This document shows, in pieces, positions 17,604 to 26,400 of a stretch of DNA of 62,391 nt. The position numbers and the translations under genes were made by a program. This DNA comes from Polyangiaceae bacterium (GTDB lineage Bacteria; Myxococcota_A; Polyangia; Polyangiales; Polyangiaceae). Below the pieces are notes generated by a model, which saw nothing but the letters and a program-made list of their open reading frames with translations, ran no database searches and was not told where the DNA came from. The stretch's first letter is position 1. Each line of letters opens with the position of its first letter. The stretch spans positions 1 to 62,391 of the forward strand of contig JALHPN010000022.1 in the NCBI GenBank assembly GCA_022842465.1, read 5' to 3'.

Positions 17604-20600
17604 TCAGTAACGCTTCTGCCACACTGCATCGACCATGGCGCGTCCGCGGTCGCCGAACGTCGTCTCGAGCGACCAGTTCCTGCGGAAGCGCCAGTCGAAC
17701 GAGACGTAGTTCTTGTCGGGCTCCGCGATGGGCGGTGTCCCGAGGACGTGGGACACCTCGAGCGAGATCTTGGGCGTGAGCTGCACCTCGAGCTCGGGCC
17801 GCGGGTTGTTGGACGACGTCGTGTCCACGCGCGCCTGCGCCTGGATCCCGGCGAGGTCGTCGAGCGCCTCGGTGAGCCCTTGCGCGGCGAGACCGCCGCC
17901 GAGCCCCGCGGCCGTCTTCGCCGTCCCGCCGTCGCTCGCGCCCTGCGCGCGCGGGGTGGGGTTCGCGCCGTCGGCCGTCCCGAAGAGGACGAGGGCGAGG
18001 ATCTCGTTCTGCGGCCGCTGCGGCTCCGAGCGGAGCGTCACCTTGCCCGTCTTCACCGGGCCGACGAAGTCGGCGAAGACCTGCGTGCCGTCGGCGGCCT
18101 CCCACGATGCCGACGCGACGACGGTGGGATTCGCGGGCTCGCCGGTGAAGGTGACGGTACCGCGCTCCACCTCGAACACCTTGCCTCGCACGTCGACCTT
18201 GCCCTCGCGGACGCGGATCTGTCCGGACATCGCCGTCTCGTCCTGGCCGATGAGGACGCGAGGCTCTCCTTCGATGACGACTCGCGCCATGTTCCCGCGC
18301 TCGATGATGCCTTCACGCAGCTTCACCGTGACCTCGATCGACGTCGGATCGGCGGCGGGCTCTTCCGCGTCCTTCGTGCCGGCCGCGCGCTTCGCGGCGA
18401 CGACGTCGGCGCGATCGAGCGGGAGCTTCACGAAGCGGCCGGGCGTCTTGTACATCCCGACCCGGACCTTCTCGGGCGGGCCGAGCTCCTGGACGCCGGA
18501 CTTGGTCGACTCGGGGAGGATGAAGCCGAGCTTCGGGATGTCGACGACGACGCCGAGATCGTTGGTCCCCGGCTTCGTGGTCACGTCGATCTTCGCCTTC
18601 GTCCACACCTGCCCGAGAGGCTGCCCCTGGAGGGCGAGATCGAGCTTCTCGCTCTCCGGGATCTCGAAGTTCGCGGTCGCTCCCGCGAGCCGCATCCCCT
18701 GGAGGCGAACGGTAGCGTCGGCGCGCATCTCGCCGGTGAGGCCGCGTGCGAGGACGTCCGTGACGCGGATGACGCCGTTCGGCTGGAAGGCGACCTTCGC
18801 GCGGATGTCCTTGAGCTCTTGCCCGAGCGCCGTGATCTGGGCGCGCGCGTCGCGGACCGCGAGGCTGCCCTCGAGGCGTGGACCCTTGCCGTCCTCGAGC
18901 CGCACCTTCGCGTTCCCGTCGAGCCGCCCGTCGAGGCCGTTCACGGGGCCGCTCACGAAGGGACCGAGCACGGAGAGACGGAACGCCTTCGCGGCGAGCG
19001 TGGCCTCGAGAGGGCGCGCCTCGTCCGGCGTCGGGACGATCTCCTTGCCCCAGGCGAGGCCGGCCTCCGCCCTGAGGTCGACGAAGCCGTCGGGCTGATC
19101 GAATCGCACGGACGCTCGCGCGGCCCCGTCCTTCACGCCGAGGTCGATCACGCCCTTGCCGATCTCGGAGCCGCCCACAGCGAGGTCGGCGAGCTCGACG
19201 TGGCCCTGGACCTTCGCGTTCTCGTGCAGACCCGTGAGCTCGACCGCGCCGGAGGCACGGCCACGGACACGACGGTTGGCCACGGCGCCGATGCTCCCGA
19301 GCGGGAAGGACGCGAGCTCGACCCTCGCGCCGCCGCGCCACGGGAGCGCGCTGCCGGGCGCCGCATCGAAGAGCGCGGTCGCATCGATGTCGAAGCGCGA
19401 GGCCACGCGCGCCATGCCGCCGTCGGTCGCGAGCGACGCGTCGAGGTCCGCATGGTGTCCGTCATAGGCGAGCTGGACGTCCGCGTCGGCGGGCTTCTCG
19501 ACGCCGAGCGCGGGTGAGCGGATGCCTCGACCTCGCGCGACGAGGAGGACACGCGGCTCGCGCATCGTGCCCCGCGCCTCGAGATCGAGCCCCAGGCTCC
19601 CGGAGACGCTCGCGACCCCGAGGAAGGCAGGCATCTTCGAGAGCGCGCGCGACGGGACGATCAGCCGCGCGGAGACGGGTGTTCGCTCGAGGAGGGCCAC
19701 CGGCGAGCCGCCGGCGAGGAGACCGTCGACGGGGAGGGTCGCCTTCGCGTCGAACGCGGCGATCACGGAGCGCTCGTCGATCGCGCGGAAGGCGACCTCC
19801 GCCTCGTCGGTCTGCGCGTCGAGCGACACATCGGCCTCGAGGTCGAGCTTCTCGCTCCGGTAGGGCGCGATGCTCGTCACGTCGACACCGTCGATCGGCG
19901 GCTCCTCGTGGACGGGCCCGGCGAGGGTGAGGCCGCGCGTCTTCACGTGCAAGCGCACGTCGGGACGTCCGCGATCGGCGCTCCGCATCACCGCGCCGTG
20001 GACGGTCAGACGCCCGGCGAGCTCGGAGAGCCTCTCGCTCGCGCCCGGGACGAGCTCGCGCAGCCTCGCGAGGTCCACGTCGCCGTCGATGTCGACCGCG
20101 CCCGACGCGCGCGCCCAGCTCTCGGGACGGCTCGGATCGCCGGCCGCGGCGATGTCCCTGGCGCCGAGCTTCACGTAGCCGGCCTTGCCCAGCGCGAACG
20201 AGACGCCGACGGTGGCGGCGCGATCGTGGACCTCGGCCTCGAGCTCGAGCGCGGCGCCCTCGAGCGTCTTCACCGATGCGTCGGCGACCTTCCCCTTCAC
20301 GGAGCCCTCGACCTTTCGCGGTTCGATCGCGAGGTCGGCCGCGAGGCTCAGCGTGCCCGAGCGCACCTCGCTGCGACCGGCGAACGCGGCGATCCGGGCG
20401 AGATCGACCGAGGGCGCAGAGACCGCGAGCCGGATCGCAGGCCCGCGCTTCGACGCGTCGACGCGAAGCGGCGCGCCGAGACCGTCGACGACGCCCCCCT
20501 CGACGCGTAGCTCCGGACCGGTGACGACGACGCGATCCGCGCTGACGCCGACGTGGACCTCCTCGCGGTTCGCGTCGACGTGGGTGTCACGGAGGACGAT

Positions 20601-22259
20601 CCCGCGGCCCTGCTCGAGGACGAGGAGCGTGCGCGCGTCGAGCGAAGGAACGACGAATCCGCCCGCGTCGAGGCCCTCGGCGCGCGCGGAGGCCGAGACC
20701 AAGAGCGCCTTCGACGAGCCCTGCACGTTCGCGAGGGCGCGGATCTCGCGGACGCGCTGATCGCTCGCCTCGATCCGCTCGCCGTCGAGGTTCACCCGCG
20801 CGGACATCGTCATCGCCTCGAGAGCGAAGCGCCCGGTCGCGCGCAGGGATGCGCGCCCCTTCGCCACGGCGAGTGGACCGGGGAGCCTGCCGAGCTCCGG
20901 AACCGTAGCGCGGACGTCGGCCTCGATGATCCGATCGCCGTCCTCGGGGAAGAGGGCGATGTCCGCCTCGATCGGGGCGATGTCGCCGAGTACGCGCACG
21001 TTCGCCGAGCCGCGTGCGCCGGCGAGCTCGCCGCGGACGACGACGCGCGGGAGCTCGTCGCCCTCCAGCGTGCCCGGGAGCGTGTCGACGGCGACCGTGC
21101 CGTGAACAGCGCCGCTCGAGATCGCGATCTCCGCCCGCGCGTCGAGGGCGAGGTCGCTCGACGGACCTGCGGGGAGCACCTTGGAGAGGTCGACGTGACG
21201 GGCCGCGGCGCGGGCGTCGATCCGCACGCCGTCCTCCGCGAGGTGCGCGCGTCCCCTCAGGTCGACGCGTCCCCCGCGCCCGAGGGCGACGTGACCGACG
21301 GCGTCGAGGTCGGGGAGATCGCCGTGGACCTCGACGTGCGCGGTCGGCGCCTCGCGGAGCTGAATGCCTTCGCCGACGAGGGCGGTGATCCCGGCTGGAT
21401 CGTCCGCGCGTGCGTCGAGCACCGCGTCGATGCGCTTGCCGTCGGTGTGGCCTTCGAGCTTCACCGGCAGGCCGACGACCTTGCCCCCGTAGGTGGCGGA
21501 GACGGCGAACGGCTGACCGCTCGGGGCGGGGAGCACGACCCCGCCCGCGAGACGCCCGCGCGTCTCGCCCGGCTTCGGGAGCGCGCGCGCCTCGAGGTCG
21601 ACCTGCGCGATCGTCGCGCGGGTCACGTCCGGATCGACGTGGGCGGTCGCGCGGAGGTCGGCGATCTCCGCGTCGACGAGGGGCGCGCCCGGCGGCGTCC
21701 CGTGCGCCCAGAGATGACCGAGCTCGATCGACGGCGCCTCGACGACGACGCCTCGCCCCGGAGGCTCGGGCTGAGTCGGCTCGGGCTTCGGCTCCCGGAG
21801 TGCGAACGCCTTCGCGAGACGGAGCTCCTTGCCCGTCGCGTCCGCGCTCACCTCGACGTCGGCGTGGTCGACGCGCGCGGCGTCGATGACGATCCGGATC
21901 GGCCCCTTCCCGAGCGCCGACTTCGCGATGTCGATCGCGTCGATCTTCGCGGAGGCAGAGACGACGTGGAGGACGTCTACGCCGTCGGGATCCGTCACGC
22001 GCGCATCCACACCTCCGAGGCCGTCGAGACCGAGGTGCGCGATGCGCTCGATCCGGACCTTTCCCGCGAGCGTTCCGTCGAGGATGCGCGTCGCCTGCGT
22101 CGCGACGAGGCGCCGCGCGGCCGGGACGTCGAGGTGGACGACGACGGCGGCGGCCGACGCGGCGGTGAACGTGACGGTGGCGGCGACGACGGCGCCGATC
22201 ACCCCGAGGACCTGCTTCGCGCGGCTCCGTCGCCTCCCGTGCTCGAGCTTCGTGGGCAT
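17604..22259 (-). CDS. tamB: TamB-like inner-membrane translocation/assembly protein
   Basis: A 1551-residue protein with one N-terminal membrane segment (about 15-40), a very long repetitive beta-rich region (AsmA/DUF490-type strands such as VDLRGRAHLAEDG), and a conserved C-terminal DUF490 block of about 300 residues ending in an aromatic residue (WQKRY), as expected for a protein contacting the outer membrane. TamB spans the periplasm and works with the Omp85 protein TamA in outer-membrane protein insertion and phospholipid transport. It starts immediately after the stop of the TamA-like gene (TAGATG), so it is translationally coupled. The length is within the family range. Confidence 0.92.
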   Translation of the reverse strand: MPTKLEHGRRRSRAKQVLGVIGAVVAATVTFTAASAAAVVVHLDVPAARRLVATQATRILDGTLAGKVRIERIAHLGLDGLGGVDARVTDPDGVDVLHVVSASAKIDAIDIAKSALGKGPIRIVIDAARVDHADVEVSADATGKELRLAKAFALREPKPEPTQPEPPGRGVVVEAPSIELGHLWAHGTPPGAPLVDAEIADLRATAHVDPDVTRATIAQVDLEARALPKPGETRGRLAGGVVLPAPSGQPFAVSATYGGKVVGLPVKLEGHTDGKRIDAVLDARADDPAGITALVGEGIQLREAPTAHVEVHGDLPDLDAVGHVALGRGGRVDLRGRAHLAEDGVRIDARAAARHVDLSKVLPAGPSSDLALDARAEIAISSGAVHGTVAVDTLPGTLEGDELPRVVVRGELAGARGSANVRVLGDIAPIEADIALFPEDGDRIIEADVRATVPELGRLPGPLAVAKGRASLRATGRFALEAMTMSARVNLDGERIEASDQRVREIRALANVQGSSKALLVSASARAEGLDAGGFVVPSLDARTLLVLEQGRGIVLRDTHVDANREEVHVGVSADRVVVTGPELRVEGGVVDGLGAPLRVDASKRGPAIRLAVSAPSVDLARIAAFAGRSEVRSGTLSLAADLAIEPRKVEGSVKGKVADASVKTLEGAALELEAEVHDRAATVGVSFALGKAGYVKLGARDIAAAGDPSRPESWARASGAVDIDGDVDLARLRELVPGASERLSELAGRLTVHGAVMRSADRGRPDVRLHVKTRGLTLAGPVHEEPPIDGVDVTSIAPYRSEKLDLEADVSLDAQTDEAEVAFRAIDERSVIAAFDAKATLPVDGLLAGGSPVALLERTPVSARLIVPSRALSKMPAFLGVASVSGSLGLDLEARGTMREPRVLLVARGRGIRSPALGVEKPADADVQLAYDGHHADLDASLATDGGMARVASRFDIDATALFDAAPGSALPWRGGARVELASFPLGSIGAVANRRVRGRASGAVELTGLHENAKVQGHVELADLAVGGSEIGKGVIDLGVKDGAARASVRFDQPDGFVDLRAEAGLAWGKEIVPTPDEARPLEATLAAKAFRLSVLGPFVSGPVNGLDGRLDGNAKVRLEDGKGPRLEGSLAVRDARAQITALGQELKDIRAKVAFQPNGVIRVTDVLARGLTGEMRADATVRLQGMRLAGATANFEIPESEKLDLALQGQPLGQVWTKAKIDVTTKPGTNDLGVVVDIPKLGFILPESTKSGVQELGPPEKVRVGMYKTPGRFVKLPLDRADVVAAKRAAGTKDAEEPAADPTSIEVTVKLREGIIERGNMARVVIEGEPRVLIGQDETAMSGQIRVREGKVDVRGKVFEVERGTVTFTGEPANPTVVASASWEAADGTQVFADFVGPVKTGKVTLRSEPQRPQNEILALVLFGTADGANPTPRAQGASDGGTAKTAAGLGGGLAAQGLTEALDDLAGIQAQARVDTTSSNNPRPELEVQLTPKISLEVSHVLGTPPIAEPDKNYVSFDWRFRRNWSLETTFGDRGRAMVDAVWQKRY

Positions 22260-24374
22260 CTAGAAGGCTTCTCCGATGCCGAGGCTCACTGCGATGGGTA
22301 TGCCGAAGGCGAACGACCGCGGCTCCTTCTCGTCCGGCGTCAGCCCTCCGATCACCTGGAGGCCCGGGATCCGGTACCCCACGTCGAGCCGGACGGGCCC
22401 GACGGGCGTGTCGTATCGCGCTCCACCTCCGCAGGACAGGTGGAGGTGATCGAACCGGAGGTCGGTCGTCCGTGGCGAAACGTCGCTGGCGTCGCAGAAG
22501 GTCGCTAGCGAGAGCGGGCCGTCGAGGTCGTAACGGAGCTCCGCGGACGCCTCCCAGAGGGTGAAGCCTCCGGTCGGCGAGAGGCACGCCGAACCGCACT
22601 CGAGATTGAGCCTCGCCGCCTCGGCCTCCGGCGTGAGGAACGGGACGACGGCATGGGGGCCAACGCCGCGGAGGGGATAGCCGCGGTTCGACGTCGGCCC
22701 GCCGGAGAAGAAGCCGCGGAAGAAGGTGACCTGGTAGTCCCTCGTGCGGTCCGCGTTCGAGTCCGGCGGGAACGTGGAGCGAGGGCTACGGATGTAGTCG
22801 CCGTAGTTGGTCGGGAAGAGAAAGCCGGCGGTCCCGCGCGCGGCGAAGACGAGGCGCTTCGTGAGAGGGACGTACCCGCGGAGCTCGGGCTGCACCTTGA
22901 AGTCGTTGGCGGTCCCGCCGAACGGACCGCCCGCGATTTGGAGCGTGTTGCCCACGAAGATGCCCTTGCGAGGGCGGACCTTGTCGTCGCGGAGATCGAT
23001 CTGCGTGAGGAGCTCCGGATACGAGATGACGACGAGCTCGAGCGTCGGATCCCTCGAGCCGAGGTACTGGAACGGATACGCCACCTGCAGGTTGTGCGAG
23101 ATCGCGCCGAAGAAGCGCCACATCGTGCGGTCGAGGCCGACCGAGCTCCGCGCTTCGCCGTAGCCGAGGACGCTCGCTCCCGGCGGCGGGTTCGGGTTGA
23201 TGAGCACCGGGTAGACGTTGAGCTCCGGGCGGACGAAGAAGCTCGTGCGGGCCTCGAGGAAGCCGGGCTGGCGGAAGTCGAGGCGCAGGCGCTCCTCGGG
23301 GAGGAGGTTCGTCGGGGCCGTGATGTTGTTCACGCGGAGCGGATAGAAGACGACGCCGGGCCGGAAGCTCACCGAGAACGTGCGGAGGCCGCCGAAGAAG
23401 TTCCGGTTCTCCCAGCCGACGAGGCCGTGGACGTCCGTCTTGAGCGCGTCGAACTCGACTCCGCCGCCGAGCCGCAACGTACGAAGACGCGACGGCTCGA
23501 CGGTCACCTTGATCGGGACGGTGACGAGCTCGCCCTCCGCAGGGTCCGGCGGAGCGCGGTCGACCTCGGGCTCGATCTTCACGGCCGCGAAGACGCCGAG
23601 ATCCAGGAGCGCCTGCTGGGCCTCCTCGAGATCGGCCTCGGAGTACGGCCGGTCCGGGGTGATGTCCAGCGCGCGACGGACGGGCTTCTCGGGCAGATCG
23701 CCGAGCCCCTGGATCGTGACGGGACCGAACTTGGCGCGGGGTCCGGCGCGGACCGCGAAGACGACGTCGGCGGCGTGCTCGACGAGATCGACGGCGGCGT
23801 CCCCCTTCGAAGTGGCCCATGCGTAGCCGCGGTCGGAGAGAGCGCGTCGGACCGCGATCTCCGTCTTCTCGAAGTCTTCCTGCGCGAACGGCTTCTTCGC
23901 CTCGAGGCCCCGCTCGGCCGCGACGCGCGCAGCGGTGACGATCGCGGGGTCGACTCCCTCGGTCCCCACGACACGCACGCGGCGGACGAGGACGGGCGCC
24001 CCTTCCTCGACGACGATCTCCACCCGGACGTGGTCGTCCTTCGTCTTGAAGACGCGACCCGCGCGGGCGTGGGCCTCGTAGAACCCCTTCGCCCGGTAGA
24101 GCGCCTCGACGCGCGCGATGTCGCGCTGGAGCACGAAGCGATCGAACAGCGAGTACTCGAAGATGACGCCCTGGAACAGCCCGAGGAGCTTCGGCGTCTT
24201 CGTCGTCGCGATCTTGTCTTTCACCTCGGAGTCGTCGATCGCGTCGGTCCCCCGCACGTCGACCGCATCGACCGCGCTCCGGCCCTTCGGGATGGTGTTG
24301 CACCCGGTGAGCAGGGCGATCGCTGCGGCGCAGACGAGCGCCGCGAGTCGACGAGAGGACGAGCTTCGCTCCAC
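22260..24374 (-). CDS. TamA/BamA-like Omp85 outer-membrane protein with lipoprotein signal (TamL-like)
   Basis: A 704-residue Omp85 protein. I choose the GTG at 24374 because it gives a compact signal ending LLTGC (Cys25). Residues about 35-370 contain POTRA-type modules (VRRVRVVGTEGVDPAIV, FGPVTIQGLGDLPEKPVRRAL). The C-terminal half is a beta-barrel with the conserved RGYPLRG motif of lid loop 6 and an aromatic-rich end (GIGEAF). It inserts proteins into the outer membrane together with TamB, encoded directly downstream. Lipidation of the N-terminus is unusual for TamA but known for Bacteroidetes TamL. The frame stays open another 276 bases upstream, but that stretch is Arg/Pro-rich and overlaps the divergent gene. 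Confidence 0.87.
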   Translation of the reverse strand: MERSSSSRRLAALVCAAAIALLTGCNTIPKGRSAVDAVDVRGTDAIDDSEVKDKIATTKTPKLLGLFQGVIFEYSLFDRFVLQRDIARVEALYRAKGFYEAHARAGRVFKTKDDHVRVEIVVEEGAPVLVRRVRVVGTEGVDPAIVTAARVAAERGLEAKKPFAQEDFEKTEIAVRRALSDRGYAWATSKGDAAVDLVEHAADVVFAVRAGPRAKFGPVTIQGLGDLPEKPVRRALDITPDRPYSEADLEEAQQALLDLGVFAAVKIEPEVDRAPPDPAEGELVTVPIKVTVEPSRLRTLRLGGGVEFDALKTDVHGLVGWENRNFFGGLRTFSVSFRPGVVFYPLRVNNITAPTNLLPEERLRLDFRQPGFLEARTSFFVRPELNVYPVLINPNPPPGASVLGYGEARSSVGLDRTMWRFFGAISHNLQVAYPFQYLGSRDPTLELVVISYPELLTQIDLRDDKVRPRKGIFVGNTLQIAGGPFGGTANDFKVQPELRGYVPLTKRLVFAARGTAGFLFPTNYGDYIRSPRSTFPPDSNADRTRDYQVTFFRGFFSGGPTSNRGYPLRGVGPHAVVPFLTPEAEAARLNLECGSACLSPTGGFTLWEASAELRYDLDGPLSLATFCDASDVSPRTTDLRFDHLHLSCGGGARYDTPVGPVRLDVGYRIPGLQVIGGLTPDEKEPRSFAFGIPIAVSLGIGEAF

Positions 24375-24457
24375 TGCGCGCTCGCCCAAGCAAGGACGTG
24401 GCCAGGCGAGGACGAGGGCGACGCGAGCCGGTACGGCGCGTGCTGGCGAACGCCACC

Positions 24458-25192
24458 ATGCGTGGTCCGTGTCGATCCGTCGCGGCGGTCCTCTCGGGGG
24501 GCGTCGTGGTCTTCGCCGCGCTCTTCGCATGCGGATCGTGCGGGTCACCGCGGACACCGATGCCCGCCATGACGCCTCATCCCACGAGCGCGCTCGTCGA
24601 AGTGCCTTACCCCCCGCCGCCGGCGCGGGTGGAGACCGTCCCCGAGCCACCCAAGGAGGAGGCCGTGTGGATCGACGGCGAGTGGGTCTGGCAGGGCGGA
24701 CGCTGGGCGTGGCGGCCCGGCCGTTGGGTCGTCGTGCCCCCCGGTGTGGCGTTCGCGCCGTGGACGACGGTCCGGGCGGCCAACGGGACCCTGTACGCAG
24801 CGGAGGGTGCGTTCCGCGATGCGAAGGGGAACGCTATCGCCCAGCCCGCGCCGCTGGCCACCGGGCGACCGCGCGGAGGTGCGGTCGTGGATCCGGAGGG
24901 CGATACCGTCCCAGCGACCCCACCCGCGATGCCCACGGCGCCGGACTCGGGCGCCGAGACGGAGTCGCCGCTGGCGCCGACGGGCCTCGATACACTACCG
25001 CCCGCCCTGGCGACGGCAGGGGCGTTCGTCGACAGCGGCCTCCTCCCGAGTCCGCCCGGGCGAAGCTTCCCCGACTCCGGGCCGCCCCCGGGGGACGCGT
25101 CTACCCTCCCCGATGCGTTCGTCCGCGTGCGCGATGCGAGTCCGTTGGAGGACGCGATGCCCGTGCGCCCGCTCCACGCCGAGGCGCGCTAG
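24458..25192 (+). CDS. Lipoprotein with WxxGxW-type repeats
   Basis: A 244-residue lipoprotein. The ATG at 24458 gives a signal ending LFAC (Cys25). Residues 60-95 carry Trp-rich repeats (WIDGEWVWQGGRWAWRPGRW), the signature of the WXXGXW/YXWGXW repeat family found in many proteobacterial lipoproteins of unknown role. The remainder is Pro/Asp/Ser-rich and probably disordered. It diverges from the TamA-like gene with 83 bases between them. A copy of the dispersed GGCGATACCGT word lies inside the gene. Confidence 0.72.
   Translation: MRGPCRSVAAVLSGGVVVFAALFACGSCGSPRTPMPAMTPHPTSALVEVPYPPPPARVETVPEPPKEEAVWIDGEWVWQGGRWAWRPGRWVVVPPGVAFAPWTTVRAANGTLYAAEGAFRDAKGNAIAQPAPLATGRPRGGAVVDPEGDTVPATPPAMPTAPDSGAETESPLAPTGLDTLPPALATAGAFVDSGLLPSPPGRSFPDSGPPPGDASTLPDAFVRVRDASPLEDAMPVRPLHAEAR
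24899..24909 (+). repeat. Dispersed GGCGATACCGT word
   Basis: One copy of the 11-base word, followed by CCC, inside the WxxGxW lipoprotein gene. See the cluster at 50827-51070. Confidence 0.5.
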
Positions 25193-25207
25193 CATGCGCG
25201 GACGCTC

Positions 25208-25447
25208 GTGACCGACCTCGCCGTCTTCGCCGCGCTCGTCGTGTCCGCCGCGTTGCTCGTCACGATCCACCTCTCGGTGGTGTGGGGCCTCGCCCGGCGG
25301 CCTCCGCGTCGAGACGCGGCGATAGCGTTCTTCCTGGTGCCCTCGGCGCCCTGGTTCGCGTGGCGCCACGGGATGAAGGTCCGCGCGATCCTGTGGCCCG
25401 CGTCGCTCGTGCTCTACGGTGTCGCGCGAATCCTCGCCTCCCGATGA
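25208..25447 (+). CDS. Small membrane protein, unknown
   Basis: A 79-residue protein starting at GTG 25208, 15 bases after the preceding stop. It has a hydrophobic segment at residues 4-27, a short basic loop (ARRPPRRD), and two further hydrophobic stretches at 31-46 and 55-75. Not recognised. Its position suggests co-transcription with the upstream lipoprotein. Confidence 0.55.
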   Translation: MTDLAVFAALVVSAALLVTIHLSVVWGLARRPPRRDAAIAFFLVPSAPWFAWRHGMKVRAILWPASLVLYGVARILASR

Positions 25448-25498
25448 GCTCGGCGCCCGGCGGCGCGGGGTGTGCATCCTGGCTGTCCGAGGTCGACG

Positions 25499-26020
25499 AT
25501 GAAGCCGGGAACGGGACAGGACGGGGCGAACGGGGCGCACGACCCCGCGGACGGGCACCGGTCGCGACGATGGGTCGACGCGCTCGTGGTCGGCGCAGGC
25601 GGCGCGTCCGCACTGACCCTCACGCACGAGGTCGTACGGCGAATGGTTCCGCGCGCGCCGCGACTCGATCGTCTCGGCGGCACAGCGCTGTCGCGCCTGC
25701 TTCGCGCCGTCGGCGTGGCGCCGCCGCGCGGGGAGGCCCTCCGAGGGCTGGCGTTGGCGCTGGACCTCGTCGCGAACGCCGCGTGGTACGCGCCCGTGGC
25801 GGCCGTGCGCGCCCGGCCGCTCCGACGCGGGCTCGCGCTCGGGCTCGCTGCAGGCCTGGGAGCGGTCGTCCTGACGCCGATGCTCGGGCTGCCGAAGCGA
25901 GCGCGTGGCGACACGCTGGAGACGATGGCGATCACCGTGGGGCTCTACACGCTCGGGGGGTTGGCTGCCGCGGGGTTGGCCATCTTCGCGCGGACGCGGC
26001 GCGCCCCCGAGAGCGGCTGA
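25499..26020 (+). CDS. Membrane protein of unknown function
   Basis: A 173-residue protein from ATG 25499. The first 30 residues are polar. Hydrophobic segments follow at about 31-50 (WVDALVVGAGGASALTL), 92-110, 115-135 and 148-167, suggesting three or four membrane passes. No catalytic motif is visible and I do not recognise the family. It is in line with its two small upstream neighbours and the secreted Pro-rich protein downstream. Confidence 0.6.
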   Translation: MKPGTGQDGANGAHDPADGHRSRRWVDALVVGAGGASALTLTHEVVRRMVPRAPRLDRLGGTALSRLLRAVGVAPPRGEALRGLALALDLVANAAWYAPVAAVRARPLRRGLALGLAAGLGAVVLTPMLGLPKRARGDTLETMAITVGLYTLGGLAAAGLAIFARTRRAPESG

Positions 26021-26040
26021 GAGAGCGGCTGAGAGAGCGA
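26009..26040. repeat. 12-base tandem repeat, 2.7 copies
   Basis: GAGAGCGGCTGA is repeated twice in full plus a partial copy (GAGAGCGA). The first copy holds the stop codon of the upstream gene. The partial third copy runs into the GAGGAG Shine-Dalgarno of the next gene. Confidence 0.7.
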
Positions 26041-26049
26041 GGAGACGTC

Positions 26050-26400
26050 ATGCGCATCAAGATCACGGTCCTTTCGCTCGGCGCGCTCGCGGCGGGCTTC
26101 GTCGTCGGAGCGGTCGCGCAGGCGAGCGCAGGCGCCTCGGGCGTGGCGACGGCGCGCCAAGGGAGCAGCGCTGCGTCACGCGCCTACACGGCACACGAGG
26201 CGCAGGCGGTCACGCCGGCGCAGGTCCCCACGTTCACGCCGACGCCGGGCCCCGTTCCAGGGCCCATCCCCACGGTGCCGTCTCCGGCGCCGTCGCCCAC
26301 GCCGACGCCGACCATTCCTGCGCCTGTACCGTCGCCCTCGCCGTCCCCCGCGCCGACGCCGACGGTCACGCCGCTGCCGGGCGCAGACGCAGGACGCTGA
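26050..26400 (+). CDS. Small secreted protein with Pro-Ser-Thr repeat tail
   Basis: A 116-residue protein. The ATG is preceded by a GAGGAG Shine-Dalgarno. Residues 1-28 form a signal peptide (LSLGALAAGFVVGAVAQASA). After a short Ala/Ser/Gln stretch, residues 60-112 are almost entirely Pro alternating with Ser, Thr, Val or Ala, as in extended wall-spanning linkers. No folded domain is evident. Its 3' end overlaps the convergent ferritin-like gene by 35 bases. Confidence 0.65.
   Translation: MRIKITVLSLGALAAGFVVGAVAQASAGASGVATARQGSSAASRAYTAHEAQAVTPAQVPTFTPTPGPVPGPIPTVPSPAPSPTPTPTIPAPVPSPSPSPAPTPTVTPLPGADAGR

Noticed and set aside
15912..19517. A 1201-residue open frame on the plus strand
   Set aside because: It runs antisense to the membrane-protein genes and tamB, is full of Arg/Asp/Leu with no motif, and follows from high GC at third positions. 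The minus-strand genes have clear domains.
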